Notes: generated by a model not told the origin, from the sequence alone. A DNA stretch of 50,092 bases from Candidatus Iainarchaeum sp. (GCA_026396995.1 JAPLVS010000068.1:1-50092), one strand, 5' to 3'; counted from the stretch's first letter, positions 1-9,795 are shown. Numbers and translations: made by a program.

Positions 1-1426
1 AAGTATCGGCAAAAGTCTTCCCGGTTTGTGTTTCAAGCTTTGAAGAAACAGTTTTGGATGCCGGAAGCTGCACGTTATCGTTCAGGTAAAAGCTTTCGCC
101 TTTGACAACCAAGCCGAAATCCCTTTCCTTATCAGGAGAGAAGGCATCGAATGCAATTTTAAGCAAAGGATTCTCGGCAAACTTTGTAGCAAACCCGAGA
201 TCCGGCTCTCTATTGGAAAGTTGAGAGTCGGAATCCAGTTTTTCAAGGTTTGCTGTAAGAGAAAACTCCACTGTGGCTGTCTCCCCATCAACTGCAGTTT
301 TCACATTGTAATAACCTGGTTCGGCCGGGCTGTTCTTGAAAGACCACTGCGAAATATCGATTTTTTTGCCCTTGAAAAATTGCCCGGAATAATATTCGGT
401 GAAAGCGCTCTTGAACGAATCAGAATAATTGTCAGCCAACAACAGCACACTCAAACCCGCCAAATCGCCGCCGGAAGAAATCCTGTTCGAAAGCATCACA
501 CTGAACTGCGTCGCATCGCAAAAATAACCGCTCTCGCCTTCCTTCAAAAGCGGGTCGCACATTGTATCCGTGATCTTATCCGAATCCCATTCGAGCAGGA
601 CGCGGTCGAGACCGTAGGCGCTTGCGGTCTCAAGGCCTTGCTGTTGGGCAAGGGAGGGCGGTTCAAGCGGCGAATAGCCGTATTTTTCGATAAATTCGGC
701 TGTGGAAACCTCGTAGCCGGTCAGAATGCGGTCGCTTGAAGGAAAGTAGGCGGCATTATAGGTCTTGAAAAGCTCTGGATACTCTTCAGGCGAAAGGCAG
801 TAAAACTTGCCGCCTTTTGGAGCGCAGCGAAGCAGCCCCTCACAGACGTAATAGCGCTCGTAATCTTTTTTGCAGACATCATCTGCGCCTTTGAAAACGC
901 CCTGGTATCTTTCATAAATGTCAGGGTCGTTCGGGTCATCAGGGTTGCAGGAAAGGTCTTCATACAGGCGTTCGCACATGCAGCGATTCGAATTGCCGAT
1001 TCCATCAGGCACATCACAGGCCCAGCTGCACTTCTTTCCCTTAACCTCGGACTCGCTTTTCATAACGCATGCGCTGTTCTTGCAAACGTACTGTTCAAAA
1101 AATTGCTCCTGCTGGTACCAGGTGTATTTTTTTCCGGTTTTGGCAAAGCCGGCCTTCACACCATTTTTGACGAAGTTTGACCATTGGGCACTATCGATTT
1201 GGAGAGTAGTGAAATCCTTGTCAGGAACGGTGCGCTCGGCATCGAAATCATTGATGTTCCTTATGCATTTTACTTCTTGGATCCAGTGGTTCAGCTGTGC
1301 ACAGTCCGGGTCAGTTTTGCAGGAGGTTGCAGCCACTTCGCCTTCGGCAAAAGCCGCCATGGAAAAGGCTAAAAGGAAGAAAAACAAAATCAACACTTTG
1401 CCCGAATCTGACAAGCGCATCCCCAT
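1..1426 (-). CDS. Secreted/surface protein, C-terminus truncated by window edge; close paralog of the 5196-7550 protein
   Basis: Open minus frame running off the left edge (so absent from the ORF track); my translation starts MGMRLSDSGKVLILFFFLLAFSMAAFAEG (signal peptide) and includes YGLDRVLLEWDSDKITDTMC...GYFCDATQFSVML...FFKGKKIDIS...FKNSPAEPG...ERDFGL...TGKTFAD, matching the 784-aa protein. Confidence 0.8.
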   Translation of the reverse strand, partial: MGMRLSDSGKVLILFFFLLAFSMAAFAEGEVAATSCKTDPDCAQLNHWIQEVKCIRNINDFDAERTVPDKDFTTLQIDSAQWSNFVKNGVKAGFAKTGKKYTWYQQEQFFEQYVCKNSACVMKSESEVKGKKCSWACDVPDGIGNSNRCMCERLYEDLSCNPDDPNDPDIYERYQGVFKGADDVCKKDYERYYVCEGLLRCAPKGGKFYCLSPEEYPELFKTYNAAYFPSSDRILTGYEVSTAEFIEKYGYSPLEPPSLAQQQGLETASAYGLDRVLLEWDSDKITDTMCDPLLKEGESGYFCDATQFSVMLSNRISSGGDLAGLSVLLLADNYSDSFKSAFTEYYSGQFFKGKKIDISQWSFKNSPAEPGYYNVKTAVDGETATVEFSLTANLEKLDSDSQLSNREPDLGFATKFAENPLLKIAFDAFSPDKERDFGLVVKGESFYLNDNVQLPASKTVSSKLETQTGKTFADT

Positions 1427-1544
1427 AGATAACATGCCACTTCATATTTATATATTTTTTCATTTATTAATGGGCAGCAGTTATGCGGTTTTTTAGTAAA
1501 AAGGCAAAAAAGCATGCTAAACCGCCCGCAGCAGGGAAAAAGAT

Positions 1545-1554
1545 AATATATAAA
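1545..1554 (+). promoter_or_regulatory. Putative TATA box for the 1572 gene
   Basis: aatatataaa about 26 nt upstream of ATG 1572, consistent with a leaderless archaeal promoter. Confidence 0.35.
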
Positions 1555-1571
1555 GAAAGCGTAATAATTGC

Positions 1572-4517
1572 ATGAAATGCCTTCTCGTTACACTGATTGT
1601 GCTGGTCTTAGCTTGCCTGCTGCTCGGCAGGCTTGTAGCAGGAGATACTCTGCCTACTGGCGGCGAGATTGGTTCAGATAAATCATCTGACAATCCAAGC
1701 GCAAATTCAGGAGATGAACATTCAAAAATCGGAACAGAAACAGACATCAGACAAGATAGACCACCAGACGTTCCCTCCGGTACAGGCAACATATCTTCAA
1801 CTGAAACAACCGGCGGCCAGGTAACCGGCGGCGCAACCGGGCAGGGAACAACAACCGATGCCGCTTCAAGCCAGCCATTGGCGACAGAAGGCTGTTCCGC
1901 GCAATGGTCCTGCCTTTCTTCTTCGTTCAGGGCGCTTAGGAATGCGGATTGCTCGTTTGGGCCTGAGGAATATTGTGCTGGCGGGTGCTCGAACGGGGAA
2001 TGCAGGCAGGCATGCAAGTCGTGCTCTGCGGATTATGCCGGCCAGTGCGGTTCTTTTTCTGACGGGTGCGGTGGCACACTCCAGTGCAAGTGCGGTTCGG
2101 GTTATGATTGCGCCGGCGGAAAGTGCTGCCGCAAACTTTCCTGCAGGGCAGGCGAGTGCGGCCAGAAAAGCAATGATTGCGGGCAGTCTGTTGCCTGCGG
2201 GGAGTGCGAGGAAGGCTTTTCCTGCAATTCTTTCAACCAGTGCATCCTGAAGCAGCCGCCGAACAAGCTTGAAATAAGCAATGTGCGGGTTTTCCCTTAT
2301 TCCACCCATGCAGTCATCACCTGGCAGACTTCGGTTGAAGCGGATTCGAGGGCAGAATTCGGGGAAACAGAAAGCCTTGGCTCAAGCGCTTCTGAAGGCA
2401 TTCCGGCAGCAGAGCACTATGTCAGGCTTTACGGCCTCAAGCCTGAAACAAAATATTTTTTCAAAGTGGTTTCTTCCGCAGGGGACGCAAGAAAGGAAAG
2501 CGCAATCCTGCCTTTCACCACAACGCCGTGGAAAGAAGAACAGCTTGAAGTCCTTGCAATCCTTGTATCCCCTGAAAGCAAAACGCAGCCCGAAGGCCAG
2601 GCGTTTTCATTCAAAGCAATCACTAATTCAGCCGAGCCTGAAATGCTGGAATTCTCCTGGGATTTCGGCGACGATTCAAATGCCCTGGGAGAGAGGGTTT
2701 TCCATTCGTTTTACGGCCTTGGATTGGAAAAGGAAAAAGACTTCAATGTAAAGGTGGAGGCCAGGGACTTGAATGGCAAGACCGCGGGCGCGGAAGTGAA
2801 GGTAAAGGTTTTGAAGGCAAAATTCAAGGCGCTTGTGCTCGAGCCAAAGCAGTCGGAAACGCATTCAAAGGAAAAAGACCTCAATGTGCTCGTTGAATTC
2901 CTTGATGAAAACGACATGCCGATCAGGTGCGGGGAGGCCAACGCCAGGGTCCTGCTTGCAGGGAAAATCATCGGAATGCAGTGCACTGATGAAAACATTC
3001 TGGCCGGTTTTTTCACGCCCTGGCCTTCGGTTTCTGAAATGGAATTGCTTGAAATAAGCGCGGATTATAATGCCGAAGGGGAAAAGCATTATTTCAAGAC
3101 CCGCGTTCCGGTATATTTCCAGCCTTCACTTATTGAAGCCACTGACGCGTTCAAGGGCAAAAAATATTTCCTGAACGATTCTTTGGAGAACGCAAAAATA
3201 AGGTTTTTGCTGAACGAAATATTTGTCGTATTCCCTACAGAAATAAGGGCAACCCTTGTCTCAGGAAAAAAAGAGCAGGAAGTCAAAATAGAAAAAAACG
3301 AATACGATTATGCAATTTACTTCGACCGCGTAGTGGAAGAGAGCGATATCCTTGACGGCCTGGAACTGCACCTTGAAGGCAGGGACGCAACAGGCAACGT
3401 GGTGGATGCACTGCAGGAAGTGCCGATAGTGAAAGACAATCCCGCGCTCACGCTGGCGGTCCTTGAGCCTGCCGAAGGAAAGCGCGTTTTCGCTTTCGGG
3501 CAGGCCCTGGCCCTGAAAGCCAAAATCCTGTCGAACAATTATAAGGTCAAAGGAAAAAAACTGCTCCTGGAATGCGAAGATCTGGATTTGGCCGAAGAAA
3601 TGGAATTCGATTCCGCAAGGCAGGAATATTCAACAAAAATACTGCTTCCTGAAAAGGCCGGCGGCCTCAAAAAAATCTGGCTGAAACTAACGGCTTACGG
3701 TTCGCTCGTGGAAAAAGAACTGCTGGATTTCGAATTAGTGGAGATAACGCTGTCAGATATCCTCACGCCGGAATTCGTTTTGCCTTCCCAGGGAACGACA
3801 AAAATTTTCGGCAGCGAACTGAACGAAATCAAAGTGCGTTTCCTGCAGCCGAACGGACTGCTTTTTTCGGAAAGGGCGATTGAAGCGGAACTGGAAGTGG
3901 ACGGCTCTGCCAGGCAGGTTTTCCTGGAATTCAATGAAGGCGAAAAACTGCACAAGGCAGCGCTTGCGCCGCCGCTGGCATTGGGCGGGCACTCGCTGAG
4001 GCTTTCTGTTTCAGGGGATTTTTCAGGCGAGAAAGCCATGGCCGTGAAAATCGAGCAGGAACTGCTCCTGCTTTACGGAGCATGCATTGCAGGCGCACTG
4101 CTTGCCATTGCATTGATTGCATTTTTCCTGAAAAACTGCCTTGCAGACAGGAGGGCACTGCGCGGGGAAAAGGAAACGCTGTCAGGCCTTGAAAAAAAAT
4201 ACAAATACGAGTATTTCAAAAGGCATATCACTGAGCGCGAACTCAACGAAAAAACAGCAGGCAGCAGGCGCGGCATTGAATCAGCCAATGCGCTCCTGAA
4301 AAGCCGTTACTGGCTATACTCAGGGCTGCTGAAAACCTTTTGCTGGAAAAAAGACCTTAAAAAATGCCCGCAGGCAGTGCAGGCTGCATCGCTCACAGTA
4401 AGGCTTGCAGGGAAAAGCAGTTATTTTTCAAGGGAAGAAATGGTAAGGGCGATAATCGCCGAAGGGCACAGCGAAAAAGTTGCGGAAAAAGTGCTGGAAA
4501 AAATTTACGGAAAATAA
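1572..4517 (+). CDS. Large single-pass surface protein: Cys-rich modules, FN3/purple-acid-phosphatase-N-like domain, PKD-like domain, C-terminal TM and cytoplasmic tail
   Basis: Signal peptide; CSCSADYAGQCGSFSDGCGGTLQCKCG...; VFPYSTHAVITWQTSVEADSRAEFG...LKPETKYFFKV; FSWDFGDDSNALGERVFHSF; TM LLLLYGACIAGALLAIALIAFFL. Confidence 0.85.
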   Translation: MKCLLVTLIVLVLACLLLGRLVAGDTLPTGGEIGSDKSSDNPSANSGDEHSKIGTETDIRQDRPPDVPSGTGNISSTETTGGQVTGGATGQGTTTDAASSQPLATEGCSAQWSCLSSSFRALRNADCSFGPEEYCAGGCSNGECRQACKSCSADYAGQCGSFSDGCGGTLQCKCGSGYDCAGGKCCRKLSCRAGECGQKSNDCGQSVACGECEEGFSCNSFNQCILKQPPNKLEISNVRVFPYSTHAVITWQTSVEADSRAEFGETESLGSSASEGIPAAEHYVRLYGLKPETKYFFKVVSSAGDARKESAILPFTTTPWKEEQLEVLAILVSPESKTQPEGQAFSFKAITNSAEPEMLEFSWDFGDDSNALGERVFHSFYGLGLEKEKDFNVKVEARDLNGKTAGAEVKVKVLKAKFKALVLEPKQSETHSKEKDLNVLVEFLDENDMPIRCGEANARVLLAGKIIGMQCTDENILAGFFTPWPSVSEMELLEISADYNAEGEKHYFKTRVPVYFQPSLIEATDAFKGKKYFLNDSLENAKIRFLLNEIFVVFPTEIRATLVSGKKEQEVKIEKNEYDYAIYFDRVVEESDILDGLELHLEGRDATGNVVDALQEVPIVKDNPALTLAVLEPAEGKRVFAFGQALALKAKILSNNYKVKGKKLLLECEDLDLAEEMEFDSARQEYSTKILLPEKAGGLKKIWLKLTAYGSLVEKELLDFELVEITLSDILTPEFVLPSQGTTKIFGSELNEIKVRFLQPNGLLFSERAIEAELEVDGSARQVFLEFNEGEKLHKAALAPPLALGGHSLRLSVSGDFSGEKAMAVKIEQELLLLYGACIAGALLAIALIAFFLKNCLADRRALRGEKETLSGLEKKYKYEYFKRHITERELNEKTAGSRRGIESANALLKSRYWLYSGLLKTFCWKKDLKKCPQAVQAASLTVRLAGKSSYFSREEMVRAIIAEGHSEKVAEKVLEKIYGK

Positions 4518-4519
4518 AA

Positions 4520-5194
4520 TCAGGCCTGTTGCTTGGGCTCTTTCACTCTGGTTTTTGCGAAGTAAATCAGTGCCCCGGCAAGTGCGATTAAAACAACGGC
4601 TGTTGCAGCCAGGTTTACGGAAAACCCTTCTTGTGCGATGGCATTGAGCATGACTTTTTTTCCGGTTTCGAATTGTGTCGCGGTTTTTGTGCAGACCATG
4701 CCGCCCTGTGCCTGCCATCCGGCTTCAGCCCAGTATTTTTCCTCGCATGCCTGCAGTTCAAAGGAGGCCTTGGGAAGCACAGCAAACTTTGAAACATCGA
4801 TTGAAAGCAAAAGAACAGTGTTTTGGTCGTAGACATTTATTGATTTCCCGTTTTCAAAAAAAGGCAATATAAGCGCAAAATCCGTTTCAGCAAGTTCAAT
4901 TATGGGAATCGGCCCGTTTTCATCCAGTGGCTCAGACCCCATCAGGTATTTCGGGACATAAAAGTAATAAGTGTAAAGTTCCTTTTCAGAAAAATCAGCT
5001 ATTTGCGCCTTGTAAGTGATATCGCTTTTTTCCTCGCTTTTCTGCGGGTAAGCGGTGTCGGTGTAGGCGCTTGTCAGGCTTAACTCGCCCCGGTTGTAGT
5101 GAACCTTGCAGACATACACTTTTTGCTGAGCCGCCCCAACAAAAGCACTGCAGAAAAGCAGCAAACAAAAAAGCAAAAACAGGGTTTTTTTCAT
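4520..5194 (-). CDS. Predicted signal-peptide plus C-terminal TM protein, unknown function
   Basis: MKKTLFLLFCLLLFCSAFVGA... and C-terminal TM VNLAATAVVLIALAGALIYF; AGGTGA SD just upstream, overlapping the 784-aa gene end. Confidence 0.75.
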   Translation of the reverse strand: MKKTLFLLFCLLLFCSAFVGAAQQKVYVCKVHYNRGELSLTSAYTDTAYPQKSEEKSDITYKAQIADFSEKELYTYYFYVPKYLMGSEPLDENGPIPIIELAETDFALILPFFENGKSINVYDQNTVLLLSIDVSKFAVLPKASFELQACEEKYWAEAGWQAQGGMVCTKTATQFETGKKVMLNAIAQEGFSVNLAATAVVLIALAGALIYFAKTRVKEPKQQA

Positions 5195-5195
5195 T

Positions 5196-7550
5196 TCATT
5201 CACCTGAGAAGTAGTTAATGGCCGCTTCAAGAACCTTTACAGCCGGAGGGGAAAAAGTGCTCCCCATGTCTCCCCCTCTTTCGCGCATTATGCTGGACTC
5301 GGACTCCGCCGGGTAATACCAATAATGCGAAGCGCAACCGCCTTCTAAACAAGATGCACCTTCAAGCAGGCTCCACTCAGGGCAGCCTTTGTTCGGGCTG
5401 CAGTTCCAGCCGGTTGGCAAATATTCAAGGAATGGCGGGATTGTGCAGATGCCTGCATTTTTCCGGCACCATTCCTCGACAGTTGCCGGATGATTATCAA
5501 TGTCTAAATCGCCACTTTCCTCCGATAAGCCGAGCAGGTGCCCTAGCTCGTGCAGGAAAGATTTCCTCCAATAAGCGTCGGTTTGCCGATTTCTGTAGGC
5601 GATGTCTTCCCCGTCTACTTGTGTAACTGCGAACTGGCGCCATATTCCTTGGGACATATTTGTATTAAATGCTGCATGGGCTGCTTTGTTCAGCACTATC
5701 ACGCGGTCATAGCTTGTGCACTTGCTTGCTGCAATGGCCGCTTCACCCCAGTCGCAAGAAACTTGCCAAGAATAGGTGTTTTGTTTGCATGACATGTGGT
5801 CGTCAAAAGCAGCATAGATGTTCAGTTGCTTTTCTTTGTAGCTGAACGGGTCGGTCGAAAGCAAGTTGCTAACCGCGTCACGGGCCATTGTAAGGAACTC
5901 TTTCTTGTCTGTGAAATTGGAGCTCAAAACCACTATGTCTAATTTCTCCTCTGATGGCCCGTTTTCAAGCAACGGCTCGCAAACCGTGGTGGATTCCGCG
6001 GGGGCTGCTGCTTTGGTTTCCTCGGGAGCGGTTGGAAATTTGGAGTTCCAATAAAGCGAGAACTGATTATTAGGCGGGTCGCTGGAAACAGAGAGATATC
6101 CTTTTTTGACCTCGCCCAAAACATCTTTAAGTGAAAATTCCCCTTCAAACGTTATCGGTTGCAGCGTTGCAAAAGAAAGCTTTTGCGGCTCAACCGTAAT
6201 TCTTCTTATCGTGGTTTCTGGTGCAACGACACCATTGTCAGACAACATTTCAAAAGAGGAAGTTTCTGAAACGCATTGTACCACAAAAGAAACTTTTTCA
6301 GGCAAAAACAATAACGAACTATACTCCCCAATGTCCTTGGGCCCCGGCGACACAGAGAATTTCCCTGAAGGCATTTTTTCATTCCAGCCCTCACACCAAA
6401 TGCCGGAAGGCAACTGCTCGGAAAAAGAGTCCCTTATCGGGGCGGTGTCTGAAACCATAAATACGCCTGAACTTGCCCTTTTGAGAGTAGCCCATTCGGC
6501 AAGATAACCTTTGTCACCGAAAAACTCTTTCGGAAAAACCTTGCCTGAAGAATCGACAAGAGAATAATAAGCGATAAAAGGAGGCGTGTCATACTGTCTG
6601 CTAAGCCAAATAAACGATGGAACCGACTTGTTGAACTTGAAATGCATCGGGCCGCCGTCAGGATATGAAACGCTAAACACTTCGCCAGAAGAAGTGTCTG
6701 CAAAAGTTTTGCCTGTTTCGATTTCAACCGTCGAAGAGCCTGTTTTGTTCAAAGGCGGAAGCAGGTCGTCGAACACAGAGCCTGAGGATTCCTGGAAAGG
6801 CCCGGTTGTGCCAGCCCCAATTTCCTGGGGAGCCCCGCTTGTTCCGACCTCAATAACCGACGAGCCTGTTTGAGCCTGAGGCAAAATAACGCTGTCTGTC
6901 AGGTAAAGGCTTTCGCCCTTGCCGGCCAAACCGAAATCCCTTTCCCCCTCCGAGGGGAAGGCATCAAATGCGACGTGCAGCAAAGGGTTCTCTGCAACCT
7001 TGGAGGCAAGCCCCCAGCCCGAATACCTGTTGGTGAAATGGGATTCATAGTCCAGCCTTTCAAGGCTTTTTGCAAGCGAAAATTCCACGACAATAGAATC
7101 GCCTTCCACTGTGGCTGTTACATCGTAAAGGCCGGGTTCGGCCGGGCTGTTTTTGAAAGTCAATATCGAAATATCGATTTTTTTGCCCTTGAAAAATTGC
7201 TCATAATAATGGCTTGCGAAAGCGGTCTTGAAAGACTCTGAATAATTGTCCGCAAGCAATAGCACCTGCAGGCGGCTGATACTTCGCTCTTCCTCAATCC
7301 TTTTCAAAAGCATGATGCTGAACTGCGTCGCATCGCAGAAATAGCCCATCTCGCCTTCAATCAAACTCGGCAAGCACATTCTCGTTGTTATTTTATCCGA
7401 ATCCCATTCCAGGAGAACGCGGTCAAGGCCGTAAACATCCGGCTCATTCTGTTTCGCTGACCACACAAAAGCCGGAAAAAAGAAAAGGAAGGCAAAAAAC
7501 GCTATCAGGAAAAAATGCCTCAAAGACACCTTGAAACCCTTTTTCATCAA
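5196..7550 (-). CDS. Secreted putative zinc metallopeptidase (M64/metzincin-like)
   Basis: Signal peptide; KLDIVVLSSNFTDKKEFLTMARDAVSNLLSTDPFSYKEKQLNIYAAFDD followed by FLHELGHLLGLSEESGD (HExxHxxG) and downstream SSIMRERGG (possible Met-turn). Confidence 0.75.
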   Translation of the reverse strand: MMKKGFKVSLRHFFLIAFFAFLFFFPAFVWSAKQNEPDVYGLDRVLLEWDSDKITTRMCLPSLIEGEMGYFCDATQFSIMLLKRIEEERSISRLQVLLLADNYSESFKTAFASHYYEQFFKGKKIDISILTFKNSPAEPGLYDVTATVEGDSIVVEFSLAKSLERLDYESHFTNRYSGWGLASKVAENPLLHVAFDAFPSEGERDFGLAGKGESLYLTDSVILPQAQTGSSVIEVGTSGAPQEIGAGTTGPFQESSGSVFDDLLPPLNKTGSSTVEIETGKTFADTSSGEVFSVSYPDGGPMHFKFNKSVPSFIWLSRQYDTPPFIAYYSLVDSSGKVFPKEFFGDKGYLAEWATLKRASSGVFMVSDTAPIRDSFSEQLPSGIWCEGWNEKMPSGKFSVSPGPKDIGEYSSLLFLPEKVSFVVQCVSETSSFEMLSDNGVVAPETTIRRITVEPQKLSFATLQPITFEGEFSLKDVLGEVKKGYLSVSSDPPNNQFSLYWNSKFPTAPEETKAAAPAESTTVCEPLLENGPSEEKLDIVVLSSNFTDKKEFLTMARDAVSNLLSTDPFSYKEKQLNIYAAFDDHMSCKQNTYSWQVSCDWGEAAIAASKCTSYDRVIVLNKAAHAAFNTNMSQGIWRQFAVTQVDGEDIAYRNRQTDAYWRKSFLHELGHLLGLSEESGDLDIDNHPATVEEWCRKNAGICTIPPFLEYLPTGWNCSPNKGCPEWSLLEGASCLEGGCASHYWYYPAESESSIMRERGGDMGSTFSPPAVKVLEAAINYFSGE

Positions 7551-7585
7551 CTATATTACTATTTTCTCCTTTATATACATTAACA

Positions 7586-8134
7586 TTAAGTAGTTTTAAA
7601 TGGTTCGCCGGCCGGCTTTTCTGCAGCCGGTTCCTTCGCCTTCACTTCGCCGAAGTATTCCTTGAATTTGGGCGTGGTGCGGAGAAGATAGGTTCTGCCG
7701 AAAGGCTCTTTGAGGATGAATCCGGCATCTGTCAGTTCTTTGAGGTGGTCGTAGGCTTTGACATTCCTGTATTTCACGACCAGGGACTGCTTTATCGGTT
7801 CTTTTATTGCAATCAGTGCAAGCGTGCGCTGGACGCTTTTCGGCATTTCAGCCCTCAACGCAAGGTGCTTTACTTTTTCCATGTGGTGTGGCTTGACCCT
7901 CATCTGGTAACAGGAATCCTGGCACACGACTTCAATGCCTTTCCCGCTCGACTCGTATTCATTAATTAGTTCCGCGAGCATTTCCTCTGCGTGCTTTTTG
8001 TCTTCCAGGTCTGTGATTTTTGCCAAATCCTTCAGTTCAATCGAGCCTGGGGCCATGAAAAGCGCAGACTCCATGACCTTCTTGTTTTCGTCCCAGTCTT
8101 TTGCAATCTGCACAAGAGCGCGAAGTTTTTCCAT
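7586..8134 (-). CDS. scpB: Segregation and condensation protein B
   Basis: ESALFMAPGSIELKDLAKIT..., QRTLALIAIKEPIKQSLVVKYRNVKAYDHLKELTDAGFI; start set at MEKLRALV with GGTG SD. Confidence 0.8.
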   Translation of the reverse strand: MEKLRALVQIAKDWDENKKVMESALFMAPGSIELKDLAKITDLEDKKHAEEMLAELINEYESSGKGIEVVCQDSCYQMRVKPHHMEKVKHLALRAEMPKSVQRTLALIAIKEPIKQSLVVKYRNVKAYDHLKELTDAGFILKEPFGRTYLLRTTPKFKEYFGEVKAKEPAAEKPAGEPFKTT

Positions 8135-8233
8135 TCCATCACCAAAGAAGGCAGTACATAACATATAGCGAATTGCGGTTTTTAAGGGTTTTGGTTTTGG
8201 GCTTCTGTGATGTTTTTTAGCACGAACAGATAG

Positions 8234-9064
8234 TCAGAGGCCGTTGAAAGCCTTTTTCAGCACCAAAGCGTCCCCCTCGATGCTCGGGCTTTCGCAGACA
8301 ACAATCCCGGCGCATCCGAACTCCCTGAACGCCTTGAGCAAGTCTACATAATTGAAATCGCTTTCTTTTAGGTTCAAATGCCTGCGCTCGCCTTTCGCGG
8401 TGTATTCTATGCCTGAAACATGGCAGTGCATTTCTTTCAGGGCTTTTTTCCCCAATTCTTTTTCGACAAGGGAAAGCACCGAAGAGAATTCAGGGAAAGA
8501 ATTCACTTTGCCGTTAGAGCGCGCGTGCAGGTGCGAGAAATCGATGCATGGCAGGACCTGCTCCACTTCCTTGGACAGCGCAACCAATTCTTCCACTGTT
8601 CCAAATTGGCTCGCCTTGCCTGTGGCTTCTGGGCGCACCCAGATTTTATTGCCCTCGGATTTCAATTCGGAAACAATTTCTTTCAGTTCCTTTTTCACTG
8701 TTTCAAAAACCTCTTTCGGCGGCATCTTTTGGTAGAATGCGGCATGGAAGGTCATCGAGTATGCCCCACAATCCCATGCCCTGCGCGCTGCGTCTAGGAC
8801 ACGCTTGGCGCTCGCCTCTTTTTTGTCTTTTTCCATGGAATTGAGATTGATGAAATAAGAGCCGTGGCAGGTGAGCGCAATATTCTCCTTCTCCGCAATT
8901 TTTTTCACTTCGGGCGCTAGAGATTTGCCGATGTTCACGTTGTGCACGAATTCGAGCTCCATCGCATCAAGGCCCAATTCGCGCACCCTTTTGATTCCAG
9001 AAAGCGTATCGTAGGGCTGTGTGGAAAGCGGGATTCCCGCGGTTGCGAAAAACAGTTCTTTCAT
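8234..9064 (-). CDS. Endonuclease IV / xylose-isomerase-like TIM barrel protein
   Basis: ALTCHGSYFINLNS, FHAAFYQ, CIDFSHLHAR, EMHCHVSGIEYTAKGERRH, metal-binding TIM barrel motifs of the Nfo family. Confidence 0.75.
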   Translation of the reverse strand: MKELFFATAGIPLSTQPYDTLSGIKRVRELGLDAMELEFVHNVNIGKSLAPEVKKIAEKENIALTCHGSYFINLNSMEKDKKEASAKRVLDAARRAWDCGAYSMTFHAAFYQKMPPKEVFETVKKELKEIVSELKSEGNKIWVRPEATGKASQFGTVEELVALSKEVEQVLPCIDFSHLHARSNGKVNSFPEFSSVLSLVEKELGKKALKEMHCHVSGIEYTAKGERRHLNLKESDFNYVDLLKAFREFGCAGIVVCESPSIEGDALVLKKAFNGL

Positions 9065-9795
9065 TATGCCTGCACTTCCGTGAAAATTTTTTGCATCGGA
9101 ACTTTCATTTTTGTGAGCACTTCAAACGAGGCTTTCATCGAGCCGGGCGAGCCACACACGTAAAAGTGCGTGTTTTCGTCGTTATAACCTGCCTCTTCCA
9201 CCAACGGCTGGACATAACCGCAGGTGCCGTTCCAGCAGCACGGCCCGTCCTTGAATGAAGTTGGGAACAAAAAAAAGTTGTCCCTTTCGGTCGAGTATTT
9301 TTTCAGCTCTTCCTTGAATAGAAACATGTCGCAGGAATGGAAGCCGTAAAAGAACTGTATCACTTTCTTCGAGCCCTTGAACATGAGGTCGCGCACCATG
9401 GACATTGCCGGCGCAATGCCTGCGCCTGTGACAATGAACACGGCTTTTTCCTTTTGCGAGCGGTGCAGGAATTCCCCGAACGGGCCCTTCAAGTGCAATG
9501 TGTCGCCTGGGGCAAGGTGCTCCGAAAGGAATTTTGAAAGCCCGCCTGTGGGCTCAATTGCTATCACGAACTCCAGGAAAGGCATGTGCGGCGCCGCAGC
9601 AATGGAATAGGCGCGGTAAAGCAATTCGCCAGGGCTGTCGTTGTTTTTAAGTTTTGGATGCCCCGCCAGCACGAACTGGCCTGCCTTGAATTCAAAACCC
9701 TGCGGCTTTTCCATCCTTATCAGGAGATATGTGTTTTTGCCCTCTTCAGCAAACCTTTCCACTTCCAATACCTTTGCGTCGAATTCCCCGGCCAT
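9064..9795 (-). CDS. FAD/NAD(P)-binding oxidoreductase, ferredoxin reductase-like
   Basis: LLYRAYSIAAAP (RxYSxA), KGPFGEF, FIVTGAGIAPAMSMVRDL, HFYVCGSPGSM; stop/start overlap with the downstream gene at 9064. Confidence 0.8.
   Translation of the reverse strand: MAGEFDAKVLEVERFAEEGKNTYLLIRMEKPQGFEFKAGQFVLAGHPKLKNNDSPGELLYRAYSIAAAPHMPFLEFVIAIEPTGGLSKFLSEHLAPGDTLHLKGPFGEFLHRSQKEKAVFIVTGAGIAPAMSMVRDLMFKGSKKVIQFFYGFHSCDMFLFKEELKKYSTERDNFFLFPTSFKDGPCCWNGTCGYVQPLVEEAGYNDENTHFYVCGSPGSMKASFEVLTKMKVPMQKIFTEVQA

Noticed and set aside
1483-1575. 30-codon basic ORF (MRFFSKKAKKHAKPPAAGKKIIYKESVIIA*) with ATGA overlap onto the 1572 gene
   Set aside because: A TATA-like box lies inside it at a leaderless distance from 1572, so it is probably untranslated promoter DNA.
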